Origin: Limnothrix sp. CACIAM 69d
GTDB lineage: Bacteria > Cyanobacteriota > Cyanobacteriia > CACIAM-69d
Direction of reading: 5' to 3'
Length of the DNA: 64,000 bases
Assembly (NCBI GenBank): GCA_001913845.2
Contig: MKGP02000024.1
Location: 27,443 to 91,442 of the forward strand
The position numbers and the translations under genes are program-made. Each line of letters opens with the position of its first letter. Within the stretch, counting starts at the first letter, position 1. The notes under the pieces were generated by a model. It saw only the letters and a list, made by a program, of their open reading frames with translations, was not told the origin of the DNA and did no database searches. Below are positions 16,706-26,100 of the stretch, one piece after another.

Positions 16706-18876
16706 GATTTCAGCAATGGTTCAACCGCTGGCGGATCTGGGGGGTTGGGATCTGCTGGGCTTTGGCGATCGGGTGTGGGTGGCTGTGGGTGGCCAGTCCT
16801 GTGCAGGCGGCTCCGGTCGATCGCCCAGCCCTGACCCTGGAGGCTTTGCGCGATCGCCTGGAACATCCCCAACTGTTGGATGGCAAACCCGCGATCGACC
16901 TCAGCCAGAGCGCGATCGACCTGCGCAGCGACAATGGCAACTTTCGGGAAGCCTTTTATCAACAGGTCGCCAGCAAATTGCAACAGGAACGCCTGGGCCT
17001 CGACTTGCGCGGATCCAGCATCCAGGGCGATTTGGATTTGGCTCGGTTGGGCCTGCGTGCGCCGCTCTATGGCAAGGCCCTGTCGCCCTTGCTGACCCCC
17101 ACGGAACAGGAACAACTGGGGCGCGATCGACTGCGGCTGTTGCACCTCAGCCGATTGTCCCGATCACTGTTGCTCGATGAAGGTAGCCCCCTGGATTGGC
17201 AAATTTCCGTCTTTCGCGGCCCGATCGTCCTTGAAGGTCTGCAAATTAGCGGTTCCCTACGCCTAGCCAACACCTATTTTTTGGAACCGGTGGAAGCCAG
17301 GGGCCTGAGCCTGGGCGGAGCCTTGGTGGGTTCCCTCAGCCGCTTCAGCCAAGGGGCCCGGTTTTCCGGGTTGGTGACCCAAAGTGCCCAGTTTCGGAAC
17401 AGCCTGTTCACGGGCGAAGCGCGGTTCGATGGGGCTAAGTTTGCCGGAAATGCTAGCTTCCAGTCCAGCACCTTTGAGCGGGGAGCCAATTTTTATCGAT
17501 CGCAATTTCAGGCGATCGCCAACTTCAGCAAAAGCCATTGGAATGGCAGCGCTGACCTCACCCAAGCCGACTGGCAAGGCGAAGTGCGATTTGATGGGGC
17601 CAGTTTTGCCAGTTCCTTTTATGCGATCGACAGCCTCTTTCATGGCGAAAGCTCCTTTCGGAATGCTCGGTTTGCCAAACCCCTGAACCTGCGCGGGGCA
17701 ACGATTCTGGACGAAGCCGACTTCACCAGCGCCAGTTTTGCCCCCGGAGCCTATATCAACGTGTCCGGGCTGGACTTTGACAGCGACCAAGCAAAACTAA
17801 TTGGCTCTCCCGGGGAAATTGGGCGCGTTCTGTCGGTGCCGGTTTTGCAGGGCAATGAAACGGTTTTGCGAACCCTGGTGCGGAACTTTCGGCGGGTGGA
17901 ACAGATTGCGGATGCTAACCAGGTGGATTACACCCTGTTTAAATTGCGGCTCAAGACCCTGCAACAGCGGCTCACGGGGGTGAACCTGAACGCGGCCAAG
18001 CCAGCGGTGTTGGTGTCGATCGGGTTTTCGCCCACCCAGGCCCAGGCGATCGCCCAAGCCCGCGATCGGCAACCCCTGCGCACCGTGGCGGAAATGCTGT
18101 CGATCGAAGGCGTTGATCTGGCGACCTATGTGAAGGTGCGCGATCGGGTCACGGCCGATCGCACCAGCACGCCCCTCTCCTGGGGCACGATCGCCCTGCA
18201 ATGGCTGGGAACCAACCTGTTGATTTTGCTGAGCCGGGCCGGCACCAGCGCCGGCCTCGTGTTGGGGGTGGGGTTGGTGGCCATGACCTTTTTCGCCCTT
18301 TGGTTTTGGTTGGTCGATCGGCTCCGCAAGTTGCGCCCCCAACCGATCGTGCCCACCTGGCCCGAAACCCTCTGGATGGGCGGCAGCGCTGGACTGCTGT
18401 TCAGCCTGGGTTTAGCGACCATTTTCCAAACCAGCGATCGCCCTTGGTGGACGTTGGCCAGCATTGCCATCTCGATCGGCCCCATCCCGATCGCCCTGCT
18501 GGTCAAGCTCTATTGGCGCGGCCGATTCCATGACCTGATGGATGTGAGCTACTTTGTGGAAAATGGTGAAATTCGGCAAGTGCAACTCCCGATCGCCCGT
18601 TTACCCCTCATGCCGCGCTATCACTTCTTTCGGGAACGATTCATGCCTCTCCTTTGGAACCGGCGTTGGGCCTGGTTGAATTATTACGACCTCAGCGCCA
18701 TCAATCTTTTTCGGATTGGGTTTAGCGATGTGCGGATGCGAGATGAGCATTTGCCCGCCGAAATTTCACTGGTGGTTTGGTATCAATGGACCCTGGGCTT
18801 AATGTATATTGGTCTGCTTTTGTGGACACTTTCCCGAACTATTCCGGGGCTGAATTTGCTCATTTATTTTGGTTAG
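16675..18876 (+). CDS. large membrane protein with pentapeptide repeats
   Basis: 733-residue protein. A hydrophobic helix/signal-like segment at about 21-43 ends in VQAAPVD, as in a signal peptide. A soluble domain (to about 380) contains two runs of pentapeptide-type repeats, A(D/N)(L/F)xx, e.g. IDLSQSAIDLRS, GEARFDGAKFAGNASFQSST and GSADLTQADWQGEVRFDGAS, which would form a right-handed beta helix. A helix-hairpin-helix-like segment follows (SIGFSPTQAQAIAQARD, about 448-464). Then come at least five transmembrane helices from about residue 505 to the C-terminus. Cyanobacterial proteins of this layout are known only as hypothetical. The ATG at 16675 overlaps the end of folP, implying co-transcription. 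Function not recognised. Confidence 0.8.
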   Translation: MAWVAIGRNIGFQQWFNRWRIWGVGICWALAIGCGWLWVASPVQAAPVDRPALTLEALRDRLEHPQLLDGKPAIDLSQSAIDLRSDNGNFREAFYQQVASKLQQERLGLDLRGSSIQGDLDLARLGLRAPLYGKALSPLLTPTEQEQLGRDRLRLLHLSRLSRSLLLDEGSPLDWQISVFRGPIVLEGLQISGSLRLANTYFLEPVEARGLSLGGALVGSLSRFSQGARFSGLVTQSAQFRNSLFTGEARFDGAKFAGNASFQSSTFERGANFYRSQFQAIANFSKSHWNGSADLTQADWQGEVRFDGASFASSFYAIDSLFHGESSFRNARFAKPLNLRGATILDEADFTSASFAPGAYINVSGLDFDSDQAKLIGSPGEIGRVLSVPVLQGNETVLRTLVRNFRRVEQIADANQVDYTLFKLRLKTLQQRLTGVNLNAAKPAVLVSIGFSPTQAQAIAQARDRQPLRTVAEMLSIEGVDLATYVKVRDRVTADRTSTPLSWGTIALQWLGTNLLILLSRAGTSAGLVLGVGLVAMTFFALWFWLVDRLRKLRPQPIVPTWPETLWMGGSAGLLFSLGLATIFQTSDRPWWTLASIAISIGPIPIALLVKLYWRGRFHDLMDVSYFVENGEIRQVQLPIARLPLMPRYHFFRERFMPLLWNRRWAWLNYYDLSAINLFRIGFSDVRMRDEHLPAEISLVVWYQWTLGLMYIGLLLWTLSRTIPGLNLLIYFG

Positions 18877-19126
18877 TTTATATTGGCTGACCTTGAATGA
18901 TTTTGTTTGATTTTGTTTGATTTTTATTGATTGGATTAGATGAATATTTGGGCTAATTGAATTGGATTAATTGAATTCAATTGATGGCGACTTGATAGCG
19001 ACTTGATGGCGATCGGGTTCATGGGGTTGCATTGTTTTGCAATAACTTTTGAATGAATTTTAAGGTACTTTAAAATAAAATGTTTTAAGTGATATAATTC
19101 ATGCATTCATTATAGCCGCTTCAATT
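18877..19126. other. AT-rich intergenic region upstream of argonaute
   Basis: Marked drop in GC with short internal repeats (TTTGATTTTG-like, AATTGAATT-like, GACTTGATGGCGA) and no open frame. It contains a possible -10 box TATAAT at 19093-19098, 28 bp before the argonaute start codon, but no good -35 box. The composition differs sharply from the flanking pentapeptide gene, consistent with a horizontal-transfer junction. Confidence 0.5.
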
Positions 19127-21382
19127 GTGGATATTCGAGAACTCAGCTTTCAATCGCGTAATCCCCTTGGATCTGTACCCGCCCGACGCGATCGACTGCG
19201 AATCATCGGCAGCGCCACCCCGATCGACACCCTCTACTCCCTCGCAAGATTTTGCAAATTTCGGCTCAATCAGTGGGTTACCAACGATCAGTCCAGCCTC
19301 GCCCTAATCTCCGAAGACCGGGGACAGGCAGCGAACTTGTTAGCCTGTTTGCGGCAGTTTTGCGAAACTTCCTCAGAACCTTTGGAAATTGAGATCCTCA
19401 AGAGCGAGGCGATCGACCTGAGCGAACCCAGATATCAAACCTGGCTGTTTCAGCTCTGTAATTATCGGCTGTGCAGCATTTTCAAAACCATTAATCCCCA
19501 TAGCGCCAAGAAAGTTCAAGAAAATCGCAAACGAATTTATTCCAACGAACCGCCGATTCAAATTCGGGATACCCAAGGCCGAATCATTGCCGAAGCGAGA
19601 CGATATTTAACCTTTGATTTTTGGCAAAATTCGGCGGAATTTCTCTTCCTAACCTTGCACTTTCGGAATGAATATCAATCCATCGGCACGATCGACCAAT
19701 TCGATTGGCAGCAGTTTCCGCCCAAACAGCGCCTGATTCATACTTACGATGGCAAAAGTTGCCAATTTCTGGGCGTTGCGCCGATTACTATTGGTCAACC
19801 GCTCGCGGAATTAGGCAACCAAAGCCTACTGGATTATCACCGCGATCGCCAAAACCTGGCCCCAGAATTGGCCGCACAACTGGATCCCAATCAACCCGCC
19901 GTTGCGGTGGGTTATGCTCCCCGCTACCAACCGTTTCATCATCTACCGCAACTATTGAAACGAATCTATGCCCGTGAAGACCTACCCAGCAAATCGCTGA
20001 ACCATTGCATTTTGCCACTAGCTAAGCGTCAGGAATTAATGCAAAGAACCATCGACCTTTTAAACAAACGAGAATTTATTTGTGGCGATCGGATTGAATT
20101 TGATCCCAACCCTTGGCAGCCCGATCGCCTCACTCAATTGACCGCTGGTTCCATGGCCAGAAACCTATCCTTTGGCACAGATCCACAACAGCCCGATCGA
20201 CCGCTTTTAGTAGACGAAGCTTGGCGTGGTTGGAAACAACGTGCTCTTCACCAAAAACCAGCAGAAGTTCGGACGCAAGTGCTGTATCCCCAAGCTTGGG
20301 AAGCAGAGGTGAAAAAGTATATGTCAGCCCTAAAAAGTCGGTTCCAAGAATTTGGAATTACACTCACGAGGGCTGGCGATTTACGTCCCTATGATCCGCA
20401 AAGTTCCCTTTCCCTGCGTCAGGTTTGCCAGAACTTGCCCGTGAATGCTAATGACCTAATTTTTGCCTTTGTCCCCAACGGGCAAGACCCAATTTACAAC
20501 GCCCAAGTTAATCCCTACTTCACCTTCAAAAGAATCCTCAATCAGCAAAGTTACTGTTCGCAAATGGTGACGCGCGAAACCATGCGCCAAATCAACAACG
20601 ATGGGCGCGATCAAAACGTGGTGTTCGGTATTCTGGCAAAACTCGGCTACGCTCCCTGGCAGTTGCACCAAATGCCCGGCACTGCCCAAGCCTTTGTGGG
20701 GCTAGATTTGGGCCGCAAAGAGGAACGGACGATCGGGGCTTCTGCCTTTGTGGTGAACCGCCAAGGCCAGGCGATCGGCTGGTCAAGCGCCTCCATGCAG
20801 CGGGGCGAAACCTTCAGCGAAGTCAGCCTGCGCAATATTTTGCTCGATTTATTTGGTGCATTCACTGAGCAAAGCGGTGAACCCCTGCGCCATGTGGTGA
20901 TTCATCGCGATGGAACCATCAAAAACAGCGAACTAGCCACCCTGCAAGCCTTGGAAGCCGAATTGCAACCCCATGGGTTAGAGCAATTGGAGGTGGTGGA
21001 AGTGGTGAAGGATGTGTTGGCGCGGGCGGCGGTGCGGGCGATCGACCCCAACACCAACCAGGAACAGTGGCAAAATCCCGATCGAGGCTGGGCTTGGGTT
21101 CACAACGATCATGAGGCGATCGTCCTCACAACCGGTGCTAAACAGGCCAAAGTTGCCCCCAACGCCAGCCCCCAGCCCCTTTTGGTGCGTCGCCGCCACG
21201 GCCAAACAGATATCCTGACGATCGCCGCCCAAATCTATTGGCTCAGCGAAATGCACATCGGCAGCACCCAAGTGATTCGCCTGCCGATTACCACGTACTA
21301 CGCCGATCGGATCGCCGAAGTTGCTCTCCAGGATTGCCTGCCCGCCGATGTGCGCTGCGAACGCCGCCTTTATTTTGTTTAG
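19127..21382 (+). CDS. prokaryotic argonaute, long type with intact PIWI catalytic residues
   Basis: 751-residue protein recognisable as a long-A argonaute: N, PAZ, MID and PIWI domains. The RNase H-fold PIWI domain shows the full DEDX set: D527 (GLDLGRKEE), E561 (RGETFSE, glutamate finger), D595 (VIHRDGTIKNSE) and D727 (TYYADRIAE), so it should be catalytically active. The MID 5'-guide pocket shows SYCSQMVTRET and the lysine-bearing ILAKLGYAPW. Known relatives from Synechococcus and Limnothrix use small DNA guides to cut DNA and protect against invaders; the same is inferred here. Start is GTG at 19127; no ATG in a better place is seen. It is encoded alone, without Cas4-like, SIR2, TIR or helicase partners. 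Its stop codon overlaps the edge of a MITE-like element, and the upstream DNA is AT-rich. Confidence 0.93.
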   Translation: MDIRELSFQSRNPLGSVPARRDRLRIIGSATPIDTLYSLARFCKFRLNQWVTNDQSSLALISEDRGQAANLLACLRQFCETSSEPLEIEILKSEAIDLSEPRYQTWLFQLCNYRLCSIFKTINPHSAKKVQENRKRIYSNEPPIQIRDTQGRIIAEARRYLTFDFWQNSAEFLFLTLHFRNEYQSIGTIDQFDWQQFPPKQRLIHTYDGKSCQFLGVAPITIGQPLAELGNQSLLDYHRDRQNLAPELAAQLDPNQPAVAVGYAPRYQPFHHLPQLLKRIYAREDLPSKSLNHCILPLAKRQELMQRTIDLLNKREFICGDRIEFDPNPWQPDRLTQLTAGSMARNLSFGTDPQQPDRPLLVDEAWRGWKQRALHQKPAEVRTQVLYPQAWEAEVKKYMSALKSRFQEFGITLTRAGDLRPYDPQSSLSLRQVCQNLPVNANDLIFAFVPNGQDPIYNAQVNPYFTFKRILNQQSYCSQMVTRETMRQINNDGRDQNVVFGILAKLGYAPWQLHQMPGTAQAFVGLDLGRKEERTIGASAFVVNRQGQAIGWSSASMQRGETFSEVSLRNILLDLFGAFTEQSGEPLRHVVIHRDGTIKNSELATLQALEAELQPHGLEQLEVVEVVKDVLARAAVRAIDPNTNQEQWQNPDRGWAWVHNDHEAIVLTTGAKQAKVAPNASPQPLLVRRRHGQTDILTIAAQIYWLSEMHIGSTQVIRLPITTYYADRIAEVALQDCLPADVRCERRLYFV

Positions 21383-21512
21383 AGGATGTTTAAAAAGTAT
21401 TCTTGGGCACGGGCAAGCACCAATAGTCGGGGGGACAAGGGGCTTAAGCCCCTTGTTTAAGTCGATCACTGGGGCGTACAGAGTAGCAATTTCGGCTTTT
21501 CAGACATCCTCT
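21381..21512. repeat. MITE-like element, family A, copy 2
   Basis: 132 bp. Left end AGAGGATGTTTAAAAAG and right end (inverted) AGAGGATGTCTGAAAAGCC form imperfect terminal inverted repeats; the core carries the perfect 20-bp palindrome CAAGGGGCTTAAGCCCCTTG at 21436-21455. The element's first AG completes the TAG stop of the argonaute gene. The TTTAG before the left end recurs just after the right end (CTCTTTAGG), a possible short target duplication. Confidence 0.8.
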
Positions 21513-21590
21513 TTAGGTTTGTTTTTCGTTTAGGTTTGTTTAGGGAATATCAACCCATTCACGGTCATTGGAGCCTGACCCAAACTAACA

Positions 21591-22142
21591 CTAATCCAAG
21601 CCTCGATAGAGTTGCTCAAGGGGGAAGGTTAAATTAATACTTTGAAGCGTAATCTGATCCCCTGTTCCATAGATCACCGTTGTCCAAGTGTTGTCCGGTT
21701 GGCGGCGGCGGCATTCCACCCAGCGCTGATCCTGATCAATGAGAACGTATTCCTCTAGGTCTGGAATTTGCCGATAATCCTCGAACTTTTGACCCAGATC
21801 AAAGGCTCGCGTGCTTTGGGATAGGACTTCGACGATCAATTTTGGGTGGCGTTTAATGTAGCGATCGGCGCGATCGCGGGGATCGCAGGTCACGAAGGCA
21901 TCGGGGTAATAGTAAAACTCATCTGCGTAGCTGACTTTGACATCACCGTTGTAGAAGCGGCAATCACTATCGCCGAGATGGAGGTTGATCGCGCTGAGGA
22001 GATTAATGGCAATTCGGGCGTGACTGTCGCTGCCGCCTGCCATCGCGTAGACGAGGCCGCGACGGTATTCGTGGCGGGTGGGACTATCGCGATCGATGAT
22101 CAGGTATTCATCAGGATTGATGTAGTTTGGAATAGCGATCAT
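21591..22142 (-). CDS. Uma2 family endonuclease-like protein (DUF820)
   Basis: 183-residue Uma2/DUF820 protein. It starts with NYINPDEYLIIDRDSPTRHEYRRG and has GDVKVSYADEFYYYPDAFVTCDPRD (positions about 63-87, containing the YPDAFV nuclease-fold motif). It continues with HPKLIVEVLSQSTRAFDLGQKFEDYR and LEEYVLIDQDQRWVECRRR. The acid and lysine-like positions of the PD-(D/E)xK fold are present. It lies between the element that follows argonaute and a PEP-CTERM gene, convergent with argonaute. Closest in this window to the Uma2 protein at 56.8 kb. Role unknown. Confidence 0.87.
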   Translation of the reverse strand: MIAIPNYINPDEYLIIDRDSPTRHEYRRGLVYAMAGGSDSHARIAINLLSAINLHLGDSDCRFYNGDVKVSYADEFYYYPDAFVTCDPRDRADRYIKRHPKLIVEVLSQSTRAFDLGQKFEDYRQIPDLEEYVLIDQDQRWVECRRRQPDNTWTTVIYGTGDQITLQSINLTFPLEQLYRGLD

Positions 22143-22221
22143 GGCAGCAATTATGGTCGCGGCAAATCTACCCTAACACCTTTACTGGGTGGGAAGCAGT
22201 ACGCAATCGCGCCTAGACTAA

Positions 22222-23037
22222 CTATAAATGGGTGGCTTGGTTCCGCCAAGATCGCCCCATCCATCCAGCGATCGCGAGGCTACCCAACAACAGCGACGGC
22301 TCGGGCGTGGAAACGGGGCGATCGGGCGGTTGCGATCCCGATCGTGGGTTAGACGCGGTTCCGCTAAGGCCACCGGAAAGCGCATCACCACTCAAACGCC
22401 GCACCACAGTTCCCAATCCCGTGTCGAGATTCAGCGCCACTTGGCGTGCATCGATGGTGTAACCATACAGGGAGCCATTATCACTAAATGCCAGTCCATA
22501 CAGCGCCGAAAAGCCGGTGTTGCCCACTAAGCGGGCTGTGCCATCAAGGGCAATTTGCCACAAAGAATCGGAACTCGGATTCGCAGCAGAAGTGGCCCAG
22601 AACAAGTTACGGGTGGCATCAAACACGATGTCGCCACTACTCACAAACCCAGCAATCTGCGAAATGAGTGTGCTTGCCCCTGTGGTGGTGTCCACTTCAA
22701 AAAAGCGATTGCTCCCTGCGCCGTAGAGTCGGCCATTTGCCGCAAATCCCAAGGCGTTACCAAGGTTGCCCGATCCCACCAAGGTTGTTGTTTTTTGAAT
22801 GGGGTCGATTTTGTAGAGCGATCGCGTGGTTGCGCCCCATAAACCACCATTGTTGTCGAGGGCTAAATCAAAAAAGGCAGGCGATCGCATGATCGATTGA
22901 TAGACCCCTGTTTGGTCATCAAAGACCCCAATTTCCCCGCCCAACGTGCCGGTATAAACCTGAGCAGCCTGAGCAATTTCGGGAGTCAAAAAGGGACAGG
23001 CGATCGCCACAGCCAGTAGTCTTGAAAGCTTTTTCAT
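22222..23037 (-). CDS. secreted PEP-CTERM-type protein with beta-propeller-like repeats
   Basis: About 271 residues from the ATG at 23035-23037 (MKKLSRLLAVAIACPFLTPE). The first 26 residues are a signal peptide with likely cleavage after AQAA. The body has repeated segments of the form LALDNNGGLWGATTRSLYKID, LGFAANGRLYGAGSNRFFEVD and LAFSDNGSLYGYTIDA (quoted by pattern, one per about 45 residues), suggesting a propeller fold. The C-terminus is a PEP-CTERM-like sorting signal: TPEPSLLLGSLAIAGW followed by an arginine (GRSWR). Such proteins are processed by an exosortase and reach the cell surface or matrix; no exosortase gene is in this window. A 12-codon upstream extension to 23073 is in frame but breaks the signal peptide logic. 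Confidence 0.75.
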   Translation of the reverse strand: MKKLSRLLAVAIACPFLTPEIAQAAQVYTGTLGGEIGVFDDQTGVYQSIMRSPAFFDLALDNNGGLWGATTRSLYKIDPIQKTTTLVGSGNLGNALGFAANGRLYGAGSNRFFEVDTTTGASTLISQIAGFVSSGDIVFDATRNLFWATSAANPSSDSLWQIALDGTARLVGNTGFSALYGLAFSDNGSLYGYTIDARQVALNLDTGLGTVVRRLSGDALSGGLSGTASNPRSGSQPPDRPVSTPEPSLLLGSLAIAGWMGRSWRNQATHL

Positions 23038-23197
23038 TGATTTTTCCCAGTAGTAGATCTTTAGGTTCGACAATACCTACCCACAGCTGTTAAAACAACA
23101 CGATTACCCTCAGAGGAAGGGCGATCGTTGTTTTGAGGATATATGCTGTCCTTGCCAGATCGTGGTGGGTAATACCCACCCAATTAGCTCCCATCAG

Positions 23198-26100
23198 CTA
23201 TTTGGGATTAGTCCAATAGATCCCAGATCCATATCCACTGGCACTTCCATCAGGGATATTAATCCAAGTGCTACGACTAGTGACCTTACTATTCGTTGCT
23301 AGACCATCACCATTGGAGTCCATAATCTGGACTTGTCGCTGCCCATTCGACAACTGTCGAGCTGCCATGACAATGCCAACGTGGCCATAGCGTATGCCAT
23401 TGACAACTCCAATCCCTGGAAATGAAATGACTGCTCCTCGTTTAGGAAGACCAACGCTGGTAGCAGGACTGAATTGGTTGGATAGCGTACTAGCTACTAC
23501 ACGAGCAGTGTCTTTTCCATCACCAAAGGCACGACTCTTGCTGCGCTCTGATTCAGATAGGAAGACTTCCTGAATGTATCGCGCAATCAATGTCACACAT
23601 TGCCCTCTATAGGCATACATACCATCCAGGCGAGTGATACCTGTTTGGCCTATAGCCCATGAGTAGAAGTTTTCAGGATTGCCATACATTCCTGACCCAG
23701 GCTGTGGAGTTGGAGGAATGGATGTGCTAGGAGAACCAGAACCATTCTTGTAAGCAGTTGCAGTTCTACCATTCCAAATGATGTAACCACCTTCAAAGGT
23801 TTGCGTAATTACACCATTGCCTTGGGGCTGTTCTGCACTGGTAGGTGCACCTAGCCATCCATTTAACCCGCTGTTGGCTTGATATGACTGGCGAATTGCG
23901 CCATAGAGTGGAAATGTGCCGTGGCGACTGGAAACAATCGAGCCATTTTGGAACAGTTGATAAGTTGCCCCACTGGAATGAGTTGTGATTTCTGAAGTCG
24001 GGTTCCCCAGAGTGCTCTTGTAGCTGTTCCAAATAGTGGAGATTGGGGTCAGCGATGTGACAGGCTGCGATCCCCGCAACCATTCTGCTGAAGCAGAGCG
24101 CGTCCGCAATGTTCCTCCATCAGTACCGCTGCTAAAAAGTGCGCGCCCAGCAGAAGAGTAAACTACCAAGTTTCCATCATGCTGAATTGCGAAATAAGCC
24201 TCAGGGTTTCCACTTGTATTCGTTGCCCATAGTGGGCGACTATCGGCATACAGAACCACATTCCCATCAGACTGGATAGAAAGTCGGTTGGCTCCGGTAT
24301 TCTCAGTTCCGGTTGCCCAAATTGCTTGGCCCTGAGGACTATATAGAACCAAGTTGCCATCAGTCTGGAAGATGAATTGGTATCCCGTTGAAGTTCGCCA
24401 AGTTTGACCTCGCGAGAAGCTAAGGGTTGCCGTGCTAGTCGGTCTCAGGATGATATTTGTGGAGGTCGATGTGGGTGTCGGGGTTGGGGTTGGTGCAGGA
24501 GCAGGAGCTACAGACCCACCCGTTACTTGTCCGGTTAAATAGCGCTCGATACCACGCCCGATCGCCAGTGCCGCCTTTTCCACATTGCCGCGACTCATGC
24601 CGGGGCTATCAATGAACAAAGACTCAACCAAGACAGCCGGTACATTCGTTGGCGCACCCCGCAGCACTCCGAAATCAGCCGTTTTCGTACCGCGATTCGG
24701 AATTTCCGCATCTGGGAAAGCCGCATCCAATTCATTGTTGATGGTTTGTGCAAGCTGGCGATCAGCAGCAGGCGCGGTTGGGTGTGAATAGACTTCGTGA
24801 CCCTGAGCTTGACGATTAAACGCATTCAAGTGAAGAGACACGAAAATGTCGGAACCACTGCTACGTTGCCCAATTTGCACCAGCGACAAGCCACCATCGT
24901 CGATGACTGTCACCTCTGCGCCACGCTGCCTCAAGTAGTCAGCAATGAGACGTGCTTGGACTAGGTTTTCCGCAGCCTCATTAGTACCATTGCCTAATGC
25001 ACCAGGGTCAAAGCCACCCGGTGAGTTGCCGTGACCAGGATCAAGGGCAATTTTTTTACCGACGAGCGATCGAGTCGGGCTAGGGGCAGGAGCTGGAGCA
25101 GGGGTTGGTGCTGGATTGGATGTGCGAACAGCCCTTGCACGTTGACCATCCCAGAAGATGTAGCCCCCTTCAAAATCCGTTCGCATCCCACCATTCCAAG
25201 GATACTCACGACGAGTTGGGTAGCCTAGCCAGCCAGCTGATCCATTGGGTGAGCCATAAGCTCCATATTCGCGATTTAGATCCAACCAAAGCGCAACTGC
25301 ACCGTATTGGGGCGACCAATGGATCGTGCCATTTTCGTAATATCGGAAGTAACCTGTAGTGCCTTGGGGCGATCGACTAGCCGGAAAGTAATCACTCGTG
25401 GGGTTGCCTAGCAAATTGCGAGTTGCTTGATGCTCTGCATCGATCGCGGCTCGCCAGTTCACCGCTGGTGATGGACTTGGTGTGGGTGTTGGCGCAGGTG
25501 CAGCCGGGGGCAACAATGATGGACGGCTCGGCGGATACCCATCAACCCAAATGCCGGGAACCCAATAGATCCGACCGTTGTAAGTGGTGCGGTAGTAGAG
25601 AGCGTCTTGGTCTTTAGATACTGGATCGATATTGACCGTTCCATAGTCCCAGCCGTCGAAGTTCAGCCAAGTGTTCATTGGCAGGTTTACGGAGCTTCGA
25701 TCAGCAGAGTTAGGACTATTCCGCAAATTCACGCCATCACTCGGCCAGAGTCGTAGCCGGAAATTCTCCGATCTGAATGCAACAGCACGTTCAGTGGGGG
25801 CAACTTCACCTTCACCACCCCAAGTGGTGGGAGTCAAGAAATCTTCCGGGTCAATCTTGCCTTCGCCTACCGTCATCCGGGCCAGGCTGATCGCTGCTGC
25901 CAAGTTGACCAAGCCCGCACCCGTTGCGGCATCCCAACCCGTCGCACCCAAATCGGTCGCCGTTTGCTTCAGGATGTCGATCACTTGGCGATAGCTCAAG
26001 TCGGGATTCGCCGCCCAAATTTGTGACACAACTCCCGTAACGCGGGCTGTAGCCACCGATGTACCCGCCATCGTGCCCACACCGTCATCCACCGTGGACA

